Source: Pelargonium nanum
Lineage: Eukaryota > Streptophyta > Magnoliopsida > Geraniales > Geraniaceae
DNA: 24,041 nt
Reading direction: 5' to 3'
NCBI GenBank assembly: GCA_036897485.1
Contig: JAYMTF010001340.1
Location: 1-24,041, forward strand
Shown in pieces: positions 11,901 through 23,000 of the stretch. Positions within the stretch are counted from its first letter, which is position 1, and the number at the start of each line of letters is the position of its first letter. The translations under genes were made by a program, and so were the position numbers. A model generated the notes under the pieces. The model saw only the letters and a list, made by a program, of their open reading frames with translations, searched no databases and was not told where the DNA came from.

Positions 11901-12199
11901 ACACCACGATCATATCACAAACTTAAGAATAATGAAATTGGTATGAGTTTTACATAATTCTCCACGTTTAATGCAATTCAAATTGAGTTTCAAATAGTGC
12001 TTCAATTTCATGTTTATCAACTAATTCAAATCTCAAACGATGATCTACAACTATATATCAAAGGCTAATTAATTACATTAGTTGGGGGTATTTTAATATT
12101 TTTGGACTTTCTACAATCTCGAGCCACGCATGGGTTTATTGTTTAATAACACATATTAGTAGCTAAGTAGTAGTTAATTAGTAGCTAAGCCATAGAGCA

Positions 12200-12844
12200 A
12201 AAAAGTGAGTGTCGGCTCGGCTAGCCAAGCTAAGCTACGACATTGAAAGTGGTGTGAGTGAGTACCACCCAATTGGACAACAAGAGTGACTTGCATTTCT
12301 AATCCAACCGTACCACATTGTTTACTAACTTCTAGGTGGTCAGGTTTGGGATCCCAACCACATCCTCTCCTTTTCTTTTTCTCTATTTTACCCACATTTT
12401 TCTTTTTCTTTTCTTTTCTTTTTACTCCTCACCACACCTCTATGCTTAATTACCCAATCAGGAAAGGCAAAACCAATCCTACTTCCTTAGGCCCCATATC
12501 TTCATTTCCTATACCCAAATCAAGACACTCGCATTGGCGATCAACTCTCCGTCCACAACTTTCAATCATGGCCGTCAAATATTCCACTGTACACGTGTAA
12601 AACTACCATTAATGCCACCTTATCCACTCTCTTTTTCTTTTCCTAATTTGCCCCTCAATCAGTCAAGTGAACACGCATCCCCTCACGCTCCGAGTCCGCA
12701 CCTTTAATTTAACTCCGGATAAAAATATTCCAAAATCTTATTCCAATGGCATTATCGTTATTTTCGGAAAAACCGAGGTTTAATTTGTTGGGTGGGTTTG
12801 GGTTTAGGAAGTGAGCGAAGCAGAGAGTCCCTGTCAAGTCCCCT
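12200..12844 (+). promoter_or_regulatory. Upstream region of the HD-Zip I gene
   Basis: This is the 5' flank of the downstream gene. It has a pyrimidine-rich tract at about 12362-12425 and a G-box/ABRE-like ACACGTGT with core CACGTG at 12592-12597, about 250 bases upstream of the TATA box. GC content rises over about 12640-12760. The G-box is the type of site bound by group-A and group-G bZIP factors. Occupancy is inference. Confidence 0.5.
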
Positions 12845-12852
12845 TATAAATA
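12845..12852 (+). promoter_or_regulatory. TATA box of the HD-Zip I gene
   Basis: TATAAATA lies 149 bases before the chosen ATG. Transcription would start about 30 bases downstream, near 12875-12885, giving a leader of about 110-120 bases. That leader contains a short CATCATCATCATCATC run and no upstream ATG. Confidence 0.75.
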
Positions 12853-12993
12853 AGCTGGTTGGTTCTTCTTGGACATTCACTCATTTCTCAGACAGAGAAA
12901 CCAGAGAGCTGAGTAACACTTGAACACTTCCTCTGCTATCAAAAACCATCATCATCATCATCAAAACTTGATCATCTTGAAGACCATCGATCC

Positions 12994-14169
12994 ATGGTGA
13001 TGAACGACGATCACATGGCGCTCATATCGCAACTCTACCCTGACGCCTACACAGAAATGGTGCCCCAACAAGGTACTTAAAAAAAAATCATCTTTTTTTA
13101 TATGTCTATTACATTTCATTCACAAAAGTGTACTCATGATGCTATCTGTTTTAATTTTCAGAGGAGACGAAACGGCGGCGGAGGCGGAAGAAGAGCAAAG
13201 CGGAGAGCGGCGACGCCGGTCTGAGGAAGAGGAAGCTGAGCGCCGAGCAAGTGCACTTGCTGGAGCTCAACTTCGGGAGCGAGCATAAATTAGAGTCGGA
13301 GAGAAAGGACCGGCTCGCATCGGAGCTCGGTCTGGACCCGCGCCAAGTGGCCGTGTGGTTCCAGAACCGCCGTGCTCGCTGGAAGAACAAGAAGCTCGAG
13401 GAGGAGTACTCTAGGCTCAAATCCCTCCACGACAACGTCGTCGTCGATAAATGCCGGCTTGAGTCCGAGGTACGACACGGTCTCTTTTCCACTTTTCCTT
13501 CATTTTCTCAGTAACCAAACACGAAAGAGAGAAAAAAAAAACAATTGTTAAGTGATAAGGACAAGGTGAGTCACCAAGAAATTGAACGTGCATGAGCTCT
13601 AGGCTCGAAGAAAGCCATAACCAGCCCCAGTTGCTGGGTTGGCTTTGGAAGCTAAAATCTTATTTTATTTTCGTCACGGAAAAAAAATTGACATGCTGCC
13701 ACCTCACGAGACAGCAAAAGGGGCACGCACCACATGTCCCGTTCCGAACCACGAGGGGTCCGTACGATGTAGTTTAAGGTGGCCCATGTTGGGCCTGCCT
13801 GCGCTTGTCCAGTAAAGGCCCACAATGTTGGGATTAGAACGACACGTGGCGCAACCCATTTCTTTCCCACGTGCGTAACATCATTATTCTCTTAATAATG
13901 ACAGGTTTAATTTTAATTAATTGTGTTTTGTTCAGGTCTTGAAGCTCAAGGAACAGCTCTCGGAGGCCGAGAAAGAGATCCAGCGGCTCTCGGTGTCGGA
14001 GCGCGCCGGAAACAGCCCGAGCTCGTCGTACTCGGTGGACGTGACCAGCATTGATCAGCAACAATTCTTTGGAAATGAGTTTGGGATGGAGGGTTTCGAT
14101 GACGTACTGTACATGCCGGTGGAAAATTACGTTTATGGGGCTGATCAATGGATTAATCTGTACGATTAA
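12994..14169 (+). CDS. HB40: Class I HD-Zip transcription factor, ATHB40/21/53 clade
   Basis: Exons 12994-13072, 13162-13469 and 13936-14169, with GT-AG introns of 89 and 466 bp, join in frame to encode 206 residues, close to the roughly 216-220 usual for this clade. The N-terminus carries the clade motif ALISQLYPD (9-17). A basic patch at 30-39 ([10 protein letters not shown]) is a likely nuclear signal. The homeodomain spans about 47-104 with the recognition helix [10 protein letters not shown] intact (92-101). The leucine zipper follows immediately, with heptad positions L105, L112, V119, L126, L133, A140 and L147; intron 2 falls inside it after E129, as is usual in the family. The C-terminus is acidic/aromatic and ends WINLYD. 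Family knowledge: nuclear dimers bind the pseudopalindrome CAATNATTG, and the Arabidopsis trio acts below BRC1 in ABA-linked bud dormancy. An ATG at 13000 could also serve as start. Adjacency to a GBF1-like gene favours HB40 over HB21 or HB53. Confidence 0.93.
13611..13646 (+). other. Intronic inverted repeat (hairpin)
   Basis: In intron 2 of the HD-Zip gene, AAAGCCATAACCAGC (13611-13625) and GCTGGGTTGGCTTT (13633-13646) pair imperfectly around a 7-base loop. The stem of about 14 pairs includes one bulge. It is too short to be a typical plant microRNA precursor. Function unknown. Confidence 0.55.
13781..13873. promoter_or_regulatory. Intron 2 cluster of GGCCCA elements and two G-boxes
   Basis: Within 93 bases of intron 2 lie GGCCCA at 13781-13786, TGGGCC at 13790-13795 and GGCCCA(C) at 13817-13822. 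These are site II/TCP-like elements. CACGTG cores follow at 13843-13848 (context GACACGTGGC, a classic ABRE/G-box) and 13868-13873. The cluster ends about 60 bases before the acceptor. TCP factors bind GGCCCA-containing sites and bZIP factors bind ACGTGGC. Since Arabidopsis HB40 is regulated by the TCP factor BRC1 and tied to ABA, an intronic enhancer is plausible but unproven. Confidence 0.5.
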
Positions 14170-17100
14170 TTAATTAATTATTAATTACTATAACATAATC
14201 TTAGTTTGTAGATGGTGGGTGTAATATTGGGGATAATCTAATGTAAATAGTTATTTTTCTTTTTCTTTTAGTGTTTAGTATGTTAATTAATTTGACCTAA
14301 CTATGAAGATTACATTATCATGCACCTTGGATGGCTTATCTTCTTCAATTTTCTTTTATAATAAATATACTCGTAATAGTAATTAACTATTATAGCAAAA
14401 TTCAACTATATTTTTCAAGTAAACGAAATTCCAAATATGTCAAAGATTATTCTGTTAATTTGAATTATGCAAATTCTATTGCCTCATCAATTAAAAATAA
14501 TGGCAGCACAACTATAAATTGGACCGACAAATATAAAAGGAATTTCTTATCGTAGAATAGCTTGCTATTATATATGGCAATATGTAAAGTTGACTGACAT
14601 ATAAAATTAGGGTACATGTCATTATGTCAACCATAGACATTTTTATTTGCAAATTATTTGAAAATATAACAATTCAAATACTTTATTCAAATTTCATAAC
14701 ATCAAAACCATGCTTTGCCTCTGATCATACTTTACTAAAATTGCTAATTTATGGTGAATTATTTACTTACTTTCCTATGAATATAAGGAAATGGTGGAAG
14801 ATTTTTATTATCATTAACTTTTATTTCCTAAATAAATTCGTAAAGATTCGGTACTGATAATCTGATCCGAGTTATATATATGGTGGAGCATAATGTGACA
14901 AAATTAGAAAAATAGGATAGAAACTTACTATTTTTTGAAGCCTATAAATCAGGATAAAACAACTTGTTTAAGGAAATACATGTTCTGTACACCTTATCTC
15001 TAAATTTTTGCTGTTGTTGTTGAAACAATCTTATCCAGAAGTTAATGGCTCCTGGAGATTTATAATATGTTTTATTAGTGTGCCATATTGGTGTCTTTAA
15101 TAGCCTTATTTATATTTATCATACTTATATAGAAATAACTCTTTAACATAGCTTAAATTAGGTTTGAAATCGAATTAAAAATATATAAATAGAAAAAATA
15201 TATATTTTACCCTTTTATTGAAAAATATGGTCAGTGCATTTTATAGTTAATGTGACTTTTTTATTGGCTACGTAATTTCAAATAATATTTACTAGCTTGA
15301 ATACAAAGGCTAATGTTATAAGTGCATTTTAAAGATAATTCGATGAGGTGATAGTCTTCAAGTGCACAAAAATTGATTATATATATGTACTACTAATGTA
15401 TGTAACATAATTAACTAGTGTGTGTAAAATTGATTTTTTATAAAAATATACGTACATAGTGTTTCACGCCAACAAAAAATCAAAACCAGTGTGTTGTCCA
15501 ATGTATGAAAGCACTACTAATAAGAATCTTTTCTATTGAGATTCTATACATACACATTACTATTTTCATTTATACTCGAAAATCAGTACTAAGACGTTTA
15601 TTTATATATTTTCATATGAATTCTTAAGACATTTAGACACTTTGGTTTATTTTTGAATTTATAATTCATACGTGGGATAAATTTTTATTTTACTCAGTGA
15701 TGATCCTTAGAACTCACCAATTGAATTTGCATTCGGAATGAAATTGACAGGGTTTTTTTTTTTGACCGGAAAAATTGACAGGTTTTTGATATATACAAGA
15801 AAAATGAGATGGTTAGGAAAATTTAGTATGGGACAATGGGACATGTTGGAATAAATGAATATTTTATATCGTCTTAAAATAAACTTTATATTTTCTATTT
15901 TTACAAAAAATTAATAATAAGTTAGTCACTATTATATATTTACTTTTTTAAACATATGGACATGTTTTCTAACAAACATAATTAACTTCATAAAAAAGAA
16001 ACATATATTAGTTTGTAAGAAAAATGTAAGTTAAAAATGACATTTATTTTTCTTAAAAAAAAAGACATTTATTTCCTCTTTCTTAGTTAGACTTGGACCC
16101 TTATTTGAGACCTCAATTTTGGGCAATGTCTTATTGGGCCTTTGGTCCCGTTTAGTGGGTCACCCTGATTTAGTTAAGTTTTGGTCCATTGCTTAAAATT
16201 TCAACATTAACCGTAAAAATAAACAATGGATCTTGACTCGAGAGCTGGGATTGATAATGTATGGACTTAAGCAATACTTACTTGCTTAACGAGCCCACTT
16301 TATAGCCCATTGTACTTGGGCATTGGCACGTGCTCAACATATATTTGATTTTTGAACAAATTTTTGTGATGCTCCAGGTTGACAGTCAAGTAATGTTATA
16401 TCATACTAAATTTATTACGTATTGCATGATTATTTCATGTTATCGAAACTAACTAAATTAGAGATAGAAACAATACATAATCTTAGTCACAAGATCAAGA
16501 TTGAGAAGTAAGTGGCTTGAGAAACATGATACTCACTAATAAAATGGTCTACGCAAAACCAGTTCATGTCAACATTGGTATTAATATAGTGGTGTTTTTC
16601 ATATATATATGTATATGTATATACACACGGTGGATTATGGTGTTATAGAGTTCGAATTTATTGGTCTTTAATAAATGAGATATTGAAGCAAACCAAAATA
16701 CTGGAATTGTTTAAGACAGAGACACGATATTAACTTGACCCATGTGACAGTTCTTTTTAAACTATACTATTTTTCAATTTGTCCGACGTGATCTTTGGAA
16801 TTACTTTATTTTTATTTTCATCTCATTTTCTTGCATTTTTATGTTTTATTTTTATACATCTTCTCCTACTCATCATTTATTTAAGTGGTCGGAGGAATAT
16901 AAAAACTTAATATACGATGTAATGAATCAATTGTTCAATGTGACATTGAAACCATATTATTTATTTACAAAAGAGCAACTATGGAAAAAGTAAAAATAAA
17001 ATTAGCATTTACCAATTATACTAATCAAAATCAAAATCCAAGGAGAAAAAAAAAACTTTTATTTTATTGAATCAAATACGAATAATATACGAAATAGTAT

Positions 17101-17480
17101 ATTGAATCAATTATACTAATTCAATTTTGTCCCGAAAGTACTCGAACTAGGGTTCATAATCCATTTGATCATCCCTAGTAGCAGAGGTGATGATCTAAAA
17201 GAAGTTGAATCGGTTCAGACCGATAAAAAGTAACTTGATTTATGTAAAATAAACGACTTTATCTGATCTAATTCACTCCTATTTTACTTATTCGAATCAG
17301 ATCAAATCAATTTTAAGTCGGATCCGAGGGATGGATCCAAATGAAGAGCTCCGAGTCCAACTAGTTGAAACCGGAGTAGGCAGGGAGGGGACATGGACAG
17401 CAGGTCTCCACTTGGAAAATAAATAAGGTTATCCGTTGGTTGTCATGATGAGTCATCTCATCATCTGCTGCGTTGTTAGG
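14170..17480. other. AT-rich spacer between the two genes
   Basis: The first few hundred bases include the 3' untranslated region of the HD-Zip gene. Candidate cleavage signals near 14219-14250 (TGTAATATT, AATGTAAAT) are weak. The remainder has no credible gene; frames at 14331-14857 are chance. A CACGTG occurs at 16327-16332. An imperfect local duplication of AAATTGACAGG...TTTTT lies at about 15743-15787. The part at 16080-16340 has several TGGGC/GCCCA words. The part at 17100-17360 has ATCAGATC/GATCCGA words that may be transposon debris. Confidence 0.5.
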
Positions 17481-17535
17481 CTTTGTCAACGTCCCTGTCC
17501 ACTAAAACGTGGACAGCTGGCTTTCCTCTCCTCCG

Positions 17536-17541
17536 CACGTG
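17536..17541. promoter_or_regulatory. G-box in the GBF1-like promoter
   Basis: CACGTG in the context GCACGTGTCAC lies about 420 bases upstream of the end of the leader exon. It is a consensus site for the very class of protein this gene encodes, so autoregulation or HY5/PIF/ABF input is possible. That is inference. Confidence 0.5.
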
Positions 17542-17552
17542 TCACTCCCACA

Positions 17553-17561
17553 AAACCCTAA
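17553..17561 (+). promoter_or_regulatory. Telo-box AAACCCTAA
   Basis: This matches the plant telo-box AAACCCTA found near transcription starts of broadly expressed genes. A related AACCCTAAA occurs at 17795-17803. A pyrimidine-rich TTCTTCTTCTTC tract at about 17707-17722 lies between them. Together they mark the likely promoter/leader zone. A short (CCAATTC)3 tandem lies at about 17623-17648. Confidence 0.45.
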
Positions 17562-17699
17562 ACTCCTCTCCAACCTATAGGACACCGCCACACCAGATCC
17601 TCATCATCTCCTCCTCAACCTCCCCAATTCCCAATTCCCAATTCCCAAATCCGATTCGTACCTGTACAGTACCACTCCAGCACCTACATCACCACTATC

Positions 17700-17963
17700 A
17701 CACTCTTTTCTTCTTCTTCTTCGTCGTCTCCCAGAACAGTAGCGAGCTCCAGGTGCATTCTGGACCGCACAGATTGGGCTTCACTGTTTTCAACAACCCT
17801 AAATTCTCAGCCGTTGATCTTTATCGATATATATTTTTTATTTAAAAAAGGGGTTTATTTGGGGGCTTTTTGTTCAGTGTGCAAATAAACCACCTCACCC
17901 ATCTTCCTTCCCCTCTCCGCTCCACCTGGACTTCCACATCACTCCCTCTCTAACGCCATGAAA

Positions 17964-17967
<4 letters not shown>
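17700..17967 (+). other. 5' leader exon of the GBF1-like gene
   Basis: The 3' end is supported by the donor CAG|GT at 17967/17968 and a matching acceptor GCAG|GT before 19934. Joining them adds the second leader piece 19934-20008. The 5' end is not determined; 17700 is a placeholder at the pyrimidine-rich tract. No ATG occurs between 17600 and 17957. The first ATG, at 17958, opens a short upstream reading frame. The leader extent is inferred, as no transcript evidence is available. Confidence 0.5.
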
Positions 17968-18002
<35 letters not shown>

Positions 18003-19944
18003 GTTTATATTTACGTACACGAGGACTGTGTTTGTCTTTTGTTCTGTATTCTATGCCTAATCTCTTTGGGGTCTCATGATGTTTGGTTTCGATTTCAGGC
18101 TTTTGTTTCCATGATTTTTACTAGTTTTTTTTTTTAAATTTATTTATTATGGAGCTGAATTTCACTGTTCTTTTGATTTTTGATTTCCTAATTTTCTTAT
18201 CTTGTGGTTTAAGATTTGATTTGAATTGAATGGGGGGTTTGATTTTGATACTATGGTGGATGGTGGTTCCTTAATTGCATGCTTGTTCCCAAATTATGTG
18301 GTTGCCTCTAGGTGGGTGTTCTCTTCAATTACATTGGACATTGGTCAGCTCTTACTGTCTTCAATTTGTAGATTTCACTGTTTGTTTAGCTTCTGAAGAT
18401 TTGCTACGGTGTTATCTGGTTAGGAAATATGGATCTTTTGATGGATCTGCTATGCTAAGGGAAGTTTAAGATGTGGTTGTCTACTGTTTCTCTTGGACTA
18501 CCTAACTGTCCTTTAGTTTGGTACCTATCTAGCTCTGTATGATTGATGGCTTAGAAGGCTCAAGTTTGAGCTTCAAATGCGGATTTAGTTATCTATCTTG
18601 TCATTACTCTTGAACAACCATACTGGAAGGATCTTTTGTACACCAGGAATTGAGGTGGTTGTGAGTGTAGTACAAAATAGTGGCATGATGCATTAGTCAT
18701 AAAAGGAAACTAATAGATGGCTAGTACTGTCAAAAAGATGTTATTTTTGTTTCTTAGGAGGCTAGTTTCTGGTCTATTCTTGTGAACAAAAAGTTCAAAC
18801 ATTAGGTAGAGGATTTTCGTGTGTTATAAATTAGTTCTTATTCTTATATGGTAGTGTGAATTCAAAAGCAAGTGCCCGTTAGGAGGGAAAGATTAAAACA
18901 TTAAAGAGGTCAAAACCCCTTGACGAAAGTGAATTGCTTAAGATGGTGTTCTTCTTATACATATCGGGAATCAGGATGATTAAGAAACTTGTACGATGAC
19001 TATGAAATTGTACTATATTTCATGCCCAATGATGCTTGGCATAGTCAGAGTGCGGCACTTGATTGTCGTGATGATTGACTTACAAAGCTCAAGAAATTTG
19101 GAGGTTACCAGTGAAGTCCATTACTATTGGCTCTCGATGTCACAAGGAAGGTTGTATGGATAGTTGAGGTTTTCGGTCTTTAGAGCTGAGATGTATACAA
19201 GACATATGTTAGGTTGCACTACTCAGATGTTAATTCCTCAGCTGCATTTGAAAAAATGCTGTTAGAGATGCTTCAGCTCTGATGAAGCTCTTAGTACCAC
19301 GCAGAAGCGGTACCATATATGAAAGTAATAGAAAACTGAAGGCCACGTATAATTTTTGTCTAGGTTTCCAGTAAGGTGATAGTGTCCTCTGAGTTAAAAA
19401 GAATATGGATATGACTATCAGGTTGGGGAAGATGGTTTCGTATTGTCGGGCTTAGAAAATTATGGCTATAGATTCCGTTCTAATTGATATGTATATCAGG
19501 AGAAACTTGTTATAGTCTTCTCAAAGTTCGGATACCGCATAAGTGTAACAAGCAACAAATGGTGGTACCTCAATCATTTTACTGTATCATGCGGCCCATA
19601 CCAGACAAAGTTGTAAGATGTTGGAAAATTAAAGAAACTCGCTGTTAAAAATTCACTCATCAATATTTTGGTGTGCACTAAACCATGCATAGTTGGTTCA
19701 AGTCGTATGAGATGCTTAATGTTATGTATGTTGTGTTGTTGCAGTATAAGATTCCATACTCATTCTTTTTGGATGATAGTTCAATATATTTTTGTATGGA
19801 CAAAGAACATGGCCTTTCAACAGTGCATTTAGTTTTTTGGATACTAAAATAACTGAATTTCTTACCTCACAAAATTCTGTTGTTACTCTTAGAATTGAAG
19901 TCTATGATTTCTGATATGGTATAGTGTTTGCAGGTTCTTCATAG
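17958..19944 (+). other. Six-codon upstream ORF split by the leader intron
   Basis: ATGAAAGCAG (17958-17967) joined to GTTCTTCATAG (19934-19944) reads M-K-A-G-S-S-stop, ending 64 bases before the main ATG at 20009. The start context GCCATGA has G at -3, which is moderately favourable. No other ATG lies between it and the main start in the spliced leader. It could lower or modulate translation of the main frame. This depends on the leader exon model being right. Confidence 0.45.
17968..19933 (+). other. Long 5' UTR intron of the GBF1-like gene
   Basis: This 1966-bp intron begins with GT directly followed by a (TC)n microsatellite (17969-17997) and ends TTTGCAG. It is T-rich in its first part and carries no credible coding region; the frame at 18275-18469 is chance. 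Long leader introns are common in plant regulatory genes and often raise expression. A possible alternative acceptor, TTTCAG, occurs at about 18098. Confidence 0.55.
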
Positions 19945-20008
19945 ATAGTACAGGATATCGTGTTATTGCTATTTGAGTTTTAGTGGGTTATACTGTGAAT
20001 TGATCTGA

Positions 20009-23000
20009 ATGGGGACTGGGGAAGAAAGCACGCCTGCCAAGGCTTCCAAACCACCTTCTTCAACTCAGGTACTCCTTCGTGCATCCCTCTTTCTCTTTCT
20101 TTCTTGCTCTTTCACTTGTTGATCTGCCTCCAATTATCTACAGGAAATTCCAACAACACCGGCATATTCTGATTGGCCTAGTTCTATGCAGGTTTGTTTT
20201 CAAAATAGTTAGGTGATCTTATAAACTCATTGAAGAGTTACCTTGAGAAGCATAAAACCTTGGTAAATTATTTTAATAGCTTACAGCTCAACTCTTTTTT
20301 AGGCTTACTATGGCGCTGGAGCTACCCCGCCTCCCTATTTCCCCTCAACTGTTGCTTCTCCAACTCCCCACCCCTACATGTGGGGGGCCCAGGTAAATAT
20401 TTACATTTCAAACCATATTAAGCTTTCCATATATTTTGGGAGTTTTATAATTTTGCCGATTTCATGTCAGCAGAAAAGCTGCAATTTACTCTTTTCTTAT
20501 TTTCTTATTACTATTCAGCATCCTCTTATGCCACCATATGGAACCCCAGTTCCATACCCAGCTATGTATCCTCATGGAGGAGTCTATGCTCATCCCAACA
20601 TGGCCATGGTAAAATCAAATTTTATTTATCTGTTTCAGTATTTTGTATGTTGTTCATGGATTCAAATATTATTGACTTTTCATCTTCTGGAAGGACTTGA
20701 AATTGGTTTCCTTATTTGCCCTATCTATTTATTATTTAGACTCCAAACGCGGTACAGACTGGCACGGGATTGGAAGGAAAAGGACCTGAAGGGAAGGATC
20801 GGGCTTCAGCCAAAAAATCCAAGGGAACTTCAGGAAATACAGGTTTGGCTGGTGGCAAAGCTGCAGAGATTGTAAGGGCAGCTTCAGGTTCAGGAAATGA
20901 CGGGGCCTCCCAAAGGTTTGTTGATCAAGAATTTTCATTCCTTGCGATAGCCATTGACGTTTTATTGAATTGCTTGGAAAGTGATAGTAAATTTGCTTGT
21001 TGACAGTGCCGACAGTGGCAGTGAAGGTTCAACAGATGCTAGTGATGAGAACGCTAACCAGCAGGTACGCCTTTTTATGATGTAGTTTGCTTTGTCAATC
21101 TAAATGAATGACTGTAAATTGGACTAATAGGTAAGGTTTTCACTAATGTTATTTTCTTCTAATGAACACATGCCCAATTCTTATTCAGGAATATTCTGCA
21201 AGTAAGAAGGGAAGCTTTAACCAAATGCTAGCTGAAGGTATATTTTTCATCTTCAATTAAATAATGCTTGCCATCTGCTTATACGCTAAAATAAGTTTCT
21301 AATTACTGTCACTCATACAGGAGCTAATGCCCAAAATACCCAACCACCAGTGCCTGCAAAACCTGTGGGCTCTGTGCCTGCCACTAATCTGAATATTGGG
21401 ATGGAATTATGGCCTGCTACTGCTGGAGGTGCAAAAATGAGGCCATCTGGTGCTTCATCAGCCATCGTTCCTGCAATGATCGGACGTGAAGGCATAATGC
21501 CGGAGCAATGGATTCAAGTATGGACCTAGAAATTGTTTTTTTTTGTAGTGACAGTTGGCTTCAAATTAGTGTACATCACTATTTAATTATCATATTTCTA
21601 ACCCTAACCCAAAGAATTTGAAACAGCGTTGCGTTTCCCTGCCTTTCATTACCCTCTAAGTAATTAGAATAAATATTTTTTTTCTTGATCTTTTTGCAGT
21701 GTTCATCCTTGTTTGTGTGCATGCAAATTTAGGTTGCATTTTTTATTTGGTACCCTTATATTTCTTTTCCATTGTCTGTCTTGACTCTTCTTTTTTTCTT
21801 TTCATGATACATATGTGCAAAATTTGTTTTGATTGAGAAATCTCAACATTTAGGTTGGTGCATGTGTACTTATGAAGTCTTGTTCACTGACTTTTAGCTC
21901 ATGATTTAGCAGGATGAACGTGAACTGAAAAGACAGAAGAGGAAGCAATCTAATAGGGAATCAGCTAGGCGGTCAAGATTACGCAAGCAGGTAGAGATGC
22001 TTCTCTGCTCTTTTCATGAATCCTTGGGTTCTAGTTATTTTCATTAAAGAGTAGAATTCGATCTTATGAGTATTTATTTTTATTTTAATAATAACAATAA
22101 TAATTAGTCTGTATAAAGTTCTATGATCCATTAGTTTCATTTTTGTTCTTTTCATCCACAAGTGACATAACTTCACCCTAGCTGCATTGGCAGAATTTTT
22201 GTTTGTGCATTTTCCTTGTGTAGAATCTTTACTTAACTTCAATGACTAAGCGTGACATACTGAATATGGAAACTCAAACTGGATTTGCATGCTCAGCGCT
22301 TACAAAATAAATTCAATGTTTTTTTATGTACAGATACTTCTGCCTCCCTTGGGAGAATTTTGATAGGAATTCCATAAAAATTCATGGGTCCAGAAAATAC
22401 GTGATGTGCAAAAATTAAATGAAGCTGATTTGTGTACTAGGGTCTTTTGTAAATGTGGTCGTGGTTTTAAGAGAAGTTGCTCTACATTTTTGATGCTAGA
22501 ATCAATTTCACAGCGTGTAAGACAGATGATCTTAATGTTCATTATTTTCGATACAGTCCATTCTCCCTATTAGTAAGAGGAGTCTACTGATTATTTTTTT
22601 TTTATTATCAAAATTACATTTTAGCATCAACATGTTTTATCTACGAGCTTCAGGATTTGTAATCAGTCGGGAAAGTCAGCTAGTTTTAGATGTCGGGAAT
22701 CGGATACTTCATGTTAAATTCTTAAATGTTATTGCTTTGCCTATGTTGTAATCAGGCGGAGTGTGAAGAGCTACAGCAAAGGGTGGAGGCCTTAAGCAAC
22801 GACAATAGCGCCCTTAGAAAAGACTTGCAAAGGCTTTCGGAGGATTGTGAGAAACTCACATCCGAGAACAATTCTATAAAGGTTTTGTTTTCGCATAACC
22901 TATTCCACAATACATATTTATACCATCTTACATATAAATGAAACACATTCAAATCGGTTCCATTTTTTATTATTTTGTGTGGAAATATCAGGAAGAATTG

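Noticed and set aside
13151-13492. 113-codon frame on the minus strand
   Set aside because: It is antisense to the homeobox exon and arises from its GC-rich composition; the plus-strand homeodomain is unambiguous.
16080-16340. Possible MITE with TGGGC/GCCCA inverted words
   Set aside because: The matching words are too short and unevenly spaced to define terminal inverted repeats, and no target duplication is visible.
17483-17845. 120-codon plus-strand frame upstream of the GBF gene
   Set aside because: It begins at TTG rather than ATG, is rich in Ser/Pro/Thr from pyrimidine-rich promoter and leader DNA, and matches no family.
20378-20875. 165-codon plus-strand frame
   Set aside because: It reads through introns and takes a different frame from the spliced exons; the exon junctions of the GBF gene explain the region better.
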